Positions 23,601 to 25,489 of a DNA stretch of 25,489 nt are shown here, piece by piece. The DNA is from a virus: IMG/VR virus record IMGVR_UViG_3300008113_000966, positions 1 to 25,489 of that record, one strand, 5' to 3'. Position numbers and translations under genes: made by a program. Numbering within the stretch: the stretch's first letter is position 1; each line of letters starts with the position of its first letter. Under the pieces are notes generated by a model, which worked only from the letters and a program-made list of their open reading frames with translations, was not told the origin of the DNA and did no database searches.

Positions 23601-23822
23601 ACTTACAACTTTAATGATCTTGCGTATAGTTTAGGATTTACTTCAACCGAAAGAATTGCTGGTGTATCTGCACAAGATGTTCACGCCGTTCTTCCTGAAG
23701 CTGTTAAGCCAGCACCTGCAAATCCTGATTACATGACTGTTCAATATGAAAAACTTGTTCCACTTCTTATTGAAGCAATCAAGGAATTATCTGATAGACT
23801 AGATAAACTAGAGAATAAGTAA
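17700..23822 (+). CDS. Giant tail fiber / virion structural protein with S74 intramolecular chaperone
   Basis: 2040 aa. N-terminus MPLSRLENFLKNTDGNILYV then a pectate-lyase-like opening (RPFKTIQRALLEAARF, LLYPGTYEIDNRPG) that probably starts a beta-helix. A short repeat domain ('SSHGL...GD.I.I.GF....YNG.Y.V.G..S...F') occurs at about residues 282-340, 835-906 and 1209-1268, with a half copy near 1150-1200. Residues about 1640-1860 hold fiber repeats (TAGTATLNRLTVSGVSTFTG) and then triple NVTG. The C-terminus is an S74 chaperone: SDIRLK with predicted catalytic Ser1943 and Lys1948, IAGVSAQDVHAVLPEAV, and a final coiled coil ELSDRLDKLE. Autocleavage before Ser1943 would release a roughly 98-residue chaperone after trimer folding. 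Likely a long tail fiber or related appendage; host-receptor role is inference. Confidence 0.88.
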   Translation: MPLSRLENFLKNTDGNILYVNPSDLDATDSIENQGNSLTRPFKTIQRALLEAARFSYNIGQNNDKFDKTTILLYPGTYEIDNRPGFSVANVSGNAEFRDVNGNIANLTELTNSTNYDIQDPSNDLYKFNSVHGGVIVPRGTSIVGLDLRKTKIRPKFVPDPTNSGITSTSIFKITGGCYFWQFSVFDGDINSSVYYDYVGNTKTPSFSHHKLAVFEYADGVNGVGVGTSSTNTDLSMYYYKVAEAYGDSSGRAIGDFPTTLDFEPNTPEFKIVGALSSSDVGISSVTAVGNLVTVDTTSSHGLNIDDPIRISGFTSTVYNGSYNVVGVSSATRFQYRASATPSTPGILKNGSESLIVEIDNVNGASPYIFNCSMRSTFGMSGLNADGGNATGFKSVVVAQFTGISLQKDDNAFVIYDKTSGTYQDENSTSDSNKPLHLNSKAIYKPEYNNYHIRAANGAFIQCVSIFAIGYANHFLAESGGDLSITNSNSNFGAKALVSKGYRTESFDRDDVGYITHIIPPKENTLVIDPISWVSLDVGLSTSTAGVGTTSRLYCYDFTDPDNAPPHILSSYRIGAKSDELLNVLVSTGSSEFAVTAPVLMPTPDSTDGPSGEKSYKVIRVGAANSITSSNTLNLETNHQLFTGESVRVFSDDGSLPDGLESDTLYYAIASGLSANQIQLAKSFNNAITGTPVPITFDNTKGGILTVVSRVSDKTPGDFGHPIQYDTVNKNWYITSSSSPVKNRIHTNFITYRSSLTDSSSKLYITRRPDTRSVDDRIYRFRYVIPKEYGSVKANAKPPSVGYILQESKTVGVSNAAEFSTVSNATQQRNVRILHSVSHDQSAGICTVVTEKPHNFSIGDKIKINKVKSANNPVGAANSGFNGTFPVVGITSDKGFTINLSSTPGAYINVSSTRDENLPTVSRDALKNTYTIYRIETIQDQVYNKADGIYHVTCLVNNVSPTDAYFIGDNFAQNAAYLYPTRDRDNYNSDPDFVVSYASNEKLGKVIVNDRRHSLTKETVNSFLKDSRVGVAVTNAKYDSGISTYYSDIQHGLNSIKRLSITGFGTNYGYSGIATVLYNASLIGIGITGEGATVNISVSAGGTVNGVTLVHGGSAYGIGQTMTIVGVTTRSNWSAAVVRVEDINNNIGDTLEVVGVGTTGNRYASGYNGVFRISGISSSRSVTVTSSTNPGIYTSSSGFFYITDETKDITNIQYTDANSGIVTVTTSSAHGLAVGNRFTVVGSAQTIYNGSYTVKERLGITSFTFYRGPGFHTAAFTGGSVFLLKNGIASQNETTDIVDEKIAGRMIPFYAGIGTVASSGITTTSTTITLQNIVGFNTGDYLQIDNEILRISTGVNTSTNTATVLRGLIGTKAESHDSASIVKKIKVIPTELRRHSIIRASSHTFEYVGFGHGNYSVSFPQKQDRNLTREDQLLAQSVNQDGGTTAYTGTNDSGEFYIGNKIIDPISGKEVSINIPTETYVGEADSSLSVSFDDVTVANTLQVNGGSGNFQSSEFRGPVNLYKKVTSNSPDGIEAIQYLMKGDASQTRSLTVGISTPTNAGTQGDIVLSTGTVTGGYAGWVNIGSNNWRRFGLVSRSANSNLITPDQIGINTTTPRDLVDIRSGGIVVQQLRVTGIVTFDNGGLFNDITFGTIDCLGVSTFRGDIQQTTGIATFPNLRSAGIGATNLSVTGIATFSGSVNNIQQTAGTAALNRLTVVGLSTFTGKVQADTIQPTTLQVSGISTLPFLNNTNTVHTGITTFNNSGNNIVQTAGTATLNRLTVSGVSTFTGQLNAGTVSATQYNGQLQYSLGVSGALTITNNTAFNNTESKTINLNASSSNTANYLVQRDASGNFIAGIITATTFSGSLSGNVTGNVTGNVTGNADSATQIKTTATSTNANFYLTFVDSDNGSATNETLYTDAGIYYNPSSNNLSVTGDITAFASDIRLKTNIEPIENALDKVCRLHGFTYNFNDLAYSLGFTSTERIAGVSAQDVHAVLPEAVKPAPANPDYMTVQYEKLVPLLIEAIKELSDRLDKLENK
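23307..23347 (+). repeat. Tandem NVTG coding repeat
   Basis: Three near-identical 12-base units encoding G-N-V-T in a row (GGAAATGTTACT, GGTAATGTGACT, GGCAATGTAACT) and a fourth diverging GGAAATGCAGAT. Copies differ at third codon positions, so the protein repeat is under selection. It is a common fiber element shortly before the S74 chaperone. Confidence 0.85.
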
Positions 23823-23825
23823 TTT

Positions 23826-24776
23826 ATGAGGATTGGTATTGTTGGTGGAGGGACTGGTGGCGTTGTAACCGCTGCCAGTCTTTGTTCTCATTTGCCTAAG
23901 TGGTGTAAGGTTGATTGCATTTATGATCCAGATCTTCCCACATTTGGTGTTGGGGAATCATTGAATCATAGTTTTGTACAAGTCCTAAGAAAAGCTACAA
24001 ATTATTCAATTCCCTTTGATCTGGAAGAATCTGATGCCAAAGTAAAACATGGTATCATGTTTTCTGGTTGGACTGATAATGATGGATATATTCCATTGTC
24101 AGTTAATGGTCTTCATATGAATACATTTAAGTTGAGAAACTTTGTATTCAAAAGGTTGCACCAATTTTGGAGCCATAAATTCTCAGAAATACATGGTAAA
24201 GTTCTAGATATTTCTCAATCTCAAAACAAAGTTCAAGTAAAACTTAATGATCAAACTCTAATATATGATTATATCTTGGATTGTAGAGGTGTTCCAGAAA
24301 TTGATAATACTTATGAAATTCCAGATTCAATATCAGTCAACTCTGTAATTTTAAATATTTGTGACAAACCATGTGACTTAGATTATACTTATCATGTCGC
24401 ACACAAGGATGGTTGGATGTTTGGTATTCCTATTAATAGTAGAAGTGCTTGGGGATACCTATTCAATAGGGACATCACAGATAAAGAACAAGCCATAGAA
24501 AATTGTAGTGAGTTATTGAGAACTCATGAAATCTCAAAATATATTGATAGAGATTATTTGAGAGAAAATACAAAGATATTAGATTTTAATCATTATTATT
24601 CCAAAAAATGTGTGGATAACCGAATTATCAGAAATGGTAATAGACTTTATACATTTGAACCTCTACATGGATATGCTGTTCCAATCTTCTTAAATATCTG
24701 TGAGTTTTTCCTAGAATATATTTTTGATGATATTTCTGAAGATCGTTTCAATCAAAAATATAGAAATTTATTATGA
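23826..24776 (+). CDS. Short flavin-dependent tryptophan-halogenase-like protein
   Basis: 316 aa. FAD-binding GxGxxG is at the N-terminus (MRIGIVGGGTGGVVTAASL), followed by FGVGES at 40-45 and DAKVKHGIMFSGW at 70-82, where the family has its catalytic Lys (PrnA K79; Lys72 or Lys74 here). LDCRG (151-155) is the second FAD-contact strand. GWMFGIP (196-202) replaces the W-x-W-x-I-P hallmark, with Phe for the second Trp. YTFEPLHGYAVPI near the end matches the 'F.dPl.s.G' region. Typical halogenases are about 500 aa; this lacks most of the C-terminal half that builds the substrate site, so halogenation is doubtful and another flavin monooxygenase-like role is possible. It follows the fiber by 3 bases. 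Confidence 0.75.
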   Translation: MRIGIVGGGTGGVVTAASLCSHLPKWCKVDCIYDPDLPTFGVGESLNHSFVQVLRKATNYSIPFDLEESDAKVKHGIMFSGWTDNDGYIPLSVNGLHMNTFKLRNFVFKRLHQFWSHKFSEIHGKVLDISQSQNKVQVKLNDQTLIYDYILDCRGVPEIDNTYEIPDSISVNSVILNICDKPCDLDYTYHVAHKDGWMFGIPINSRSAWGYLFNRDITDKEQAIENCSELLRTHEISKYIDRDYLRENTKILDFNHYYSKKCVDNRIIRNGNRLYTFEPLHGYAVPIFLNICEFFLEYIFDDISEDRFNQKYRNLL

Positions 24777-24889
24777 TCATTGGAAGAGTTAATATGTTTT
24801 CATTTCCAGCAGTACATCCTTATTTCTTATGGGAGATTGATCTAGCTTTAAATTTTGGTTATTTTGATCATTTAAATCTAAATACTTAA
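24773..24889 (+). CDS. Possible 38-aa small protein overlapping halogenase end
   Basis: An ATG overlapping the halogenase stop (ATGA) opens a 38-codon frame: MIIGRVNMFSFPAVHPYFLW and EIDLALNFGYFDHLNLNT. It is aromatic-rich. The ATGA junction is the type used for coupled genes in this window, and the frame runs to the intergenic late promoter, but it is short, has no recognised family, and the CTAAATA promoter at 24878 lies within it. It may be a real small gene, the eroded rest of a longer halogenase C-terminus, or chance. Confidence 0.4.
   Translation: MIIGRVNMFSFPAVHPYFLWEIDLALNFGYFDHLNLNT
24878..24884 (+). promoter_or_regulatory. Putative late promoter (CTAAATA)
   Basis: CTAAATA ends 21 bases before ATG 24906, matching the arrangement at 17214 and, on the minus strand, 7116. 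A second TTAAATAA (24898-24905) abuts the start codon and is too close to serve. Confidence 0.45.
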
Positions 24890-24905
24890 AAAAGTAGTTA
24901 AATAA

Positions 24906-25489
24906 ATGACTATACAAGTTACAACTAATCCAGTAACATCTTCAGGCGCTATTAATTTTAGCGATTTGAGAAGTAAACTTAAAGAAACTACTTCTGGATC
25001 TGTTTCTTTAAGTGAATTGTATAGAAATGGAACTTATGTTCCGAGTGCGACCACAAATACTACAGTTCCTACCAGTGGAACTGTTAGTGTTAGTAATTAC
25101 TACGGAGTCAATGTTGCTATAACAGCAAATATTACAAATGTAGAAGAAAATTTAAATCCGTCTTCAGCTGCAATTTTTGGAACGGACTATACGACAGCGA
25201 TTAGAAAAACTATTAATGTTAATGGTTATATTATTTCTCAAAATAGTAATCCTGCTCTAGATATACCATCTGGAGCAGGATCAAATATTAGAATACAATT
25301 AACTTCTGGAGGAATATTTGGTCATCGTGCCACTTCTGTTGGAGCAGGTGGCGGAGGCAATGGTGGTACAGGTGGCAGAGGATTTGATGGTAATTTAGCA
25401 ATGAGAACTTTTTCCAACGTTGAAATTATAGGAACAAGTGGAAGTATTGCAGGTGGTGGTGCTTCAGGCGGCGGCGGTGGAGGAGGCGG
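24906..25489 (+). CDS. Glycine-rich fiber/adhesin-type protein (3' end beyond window)
   Basis: An open frame of at least 194 codons running off the window end. It starts MTIQVTTNPVTSSGAINFSD, then LRSKLKETTSGSVSLSELYR and PTSGTVSVSNYYG: this 'GAI..SDLR..........ISLSELY......VP.SG.ISVS.FYG' N-terminal module is common at the base of phage tail-tip proteins with glycine-rich domains. After a beta-type domain (residues 65-135), glycine runs begin (GAGGGGNGGTGGRGF and GGGASGGGGGGG at the edge), like the polyglycine sandwich of T-even gp38-type adhesins. Likely a receptor-binding tip acting with the S74 fiber; incomplete, so the C-terminal domain is unknown. Confidence 0.7.
   Translation, partial: MTIQVTTNPVTSSGAINFSDLRSKLKETTSGSVSLSELYRNGTYVPSATTNTTVPTSGTVSVSNYYGVNVAITANITNVEENLNPSSAAIFGTDYTTAIRKTINVNGYIISQNSNPALDIPSGAGSNIRIQLTSGGIFGHRATSVGAGGGGNGGTGGRGFDGNLAMRTFSNVEIIGTSGSIAGGGASGGGGGGG

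Overview
The window reads as part of the genome of a T4-like marine cyanophage (contractile-tailed, Kyanoviridae-type, infecting Synechococcus or Prochlorococcus). Several things point there: T4-core replication and baseplate genes in a compact AT-leaning layout, PhoH, a CP12-like protein, a DUF1825-type cyanobacterial protein, a 2OG-Fe(II) oxygenase, phage tRNAs, and a giant S74-type fiber. All calls are from reading the sequence; no database search was run.

Layout. (1) 1-4080, plus strand: DNA metabolism and late-transcription genes (end of an unknown gene, FmdB-like small protein, PhoH-like ATPase, PD-(D/E)XK nuclease, gp33 late co-activator, gp59 helicase loader, small acidic protein, DUF1825-like protein, gp32 single-strand binding protein). 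gp32 has its own near-consensus sigma-70 promoter, and the block ends at a strong hairpin terminator. (2) 4106-7099, minus strand: gp4 head completion, a 168-aa virion-type protein, gp48 tube cap and gp53 wedge, in one overlapping operon. (3) 7100-7130: a divergent promoter region. (4) 7131-16276, plus strand: gp54-like tube initiator, gp26 with a -1 frameshift extension (gp51), two baseplate peptidoglycan hydrolases, a gp27-like hub, CP12, a gp5 split between two reading frames, a beta-helical spike-like protein and a fiber-like protein. Nearly every junction here is an overlap or a gap of a few bases. (5) 16259-17660: a host-like expression island with two perfect TTGACA-N17-TATAAT promoters, a 53-aa HTH-like small ORF, a 2OG oxygenase, three tRNAs (Leu-UAA, Thr-UGU, Ala-UGC), an unknown 89-aa protein and a dense hairpin array. 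(6) 17660-25489: a late promoter, a 2040-aa fiber with an intramolecular chaperone, a short tryptophan-halogenase-like flavoprotein, and the start of a glycine-rich adhesin that runs off the end.

Most striking observations. First, gp26 ends in a textbook -1 frameshift cassette (SD-like GGAGGG, slippery T TTT TTC, hairpin at the stop codon) leading into a start-less gp51 frame. Second, gp5 is broken into two frames at the boundary between its OB domain and the rest, and it has no lysozyme domain; two separate wall hydrolases lie upstream. Third, a metabolic regulator (CP12), reduced to its C-terminal GAPDH-binding half, sits inside the baseplate operon.
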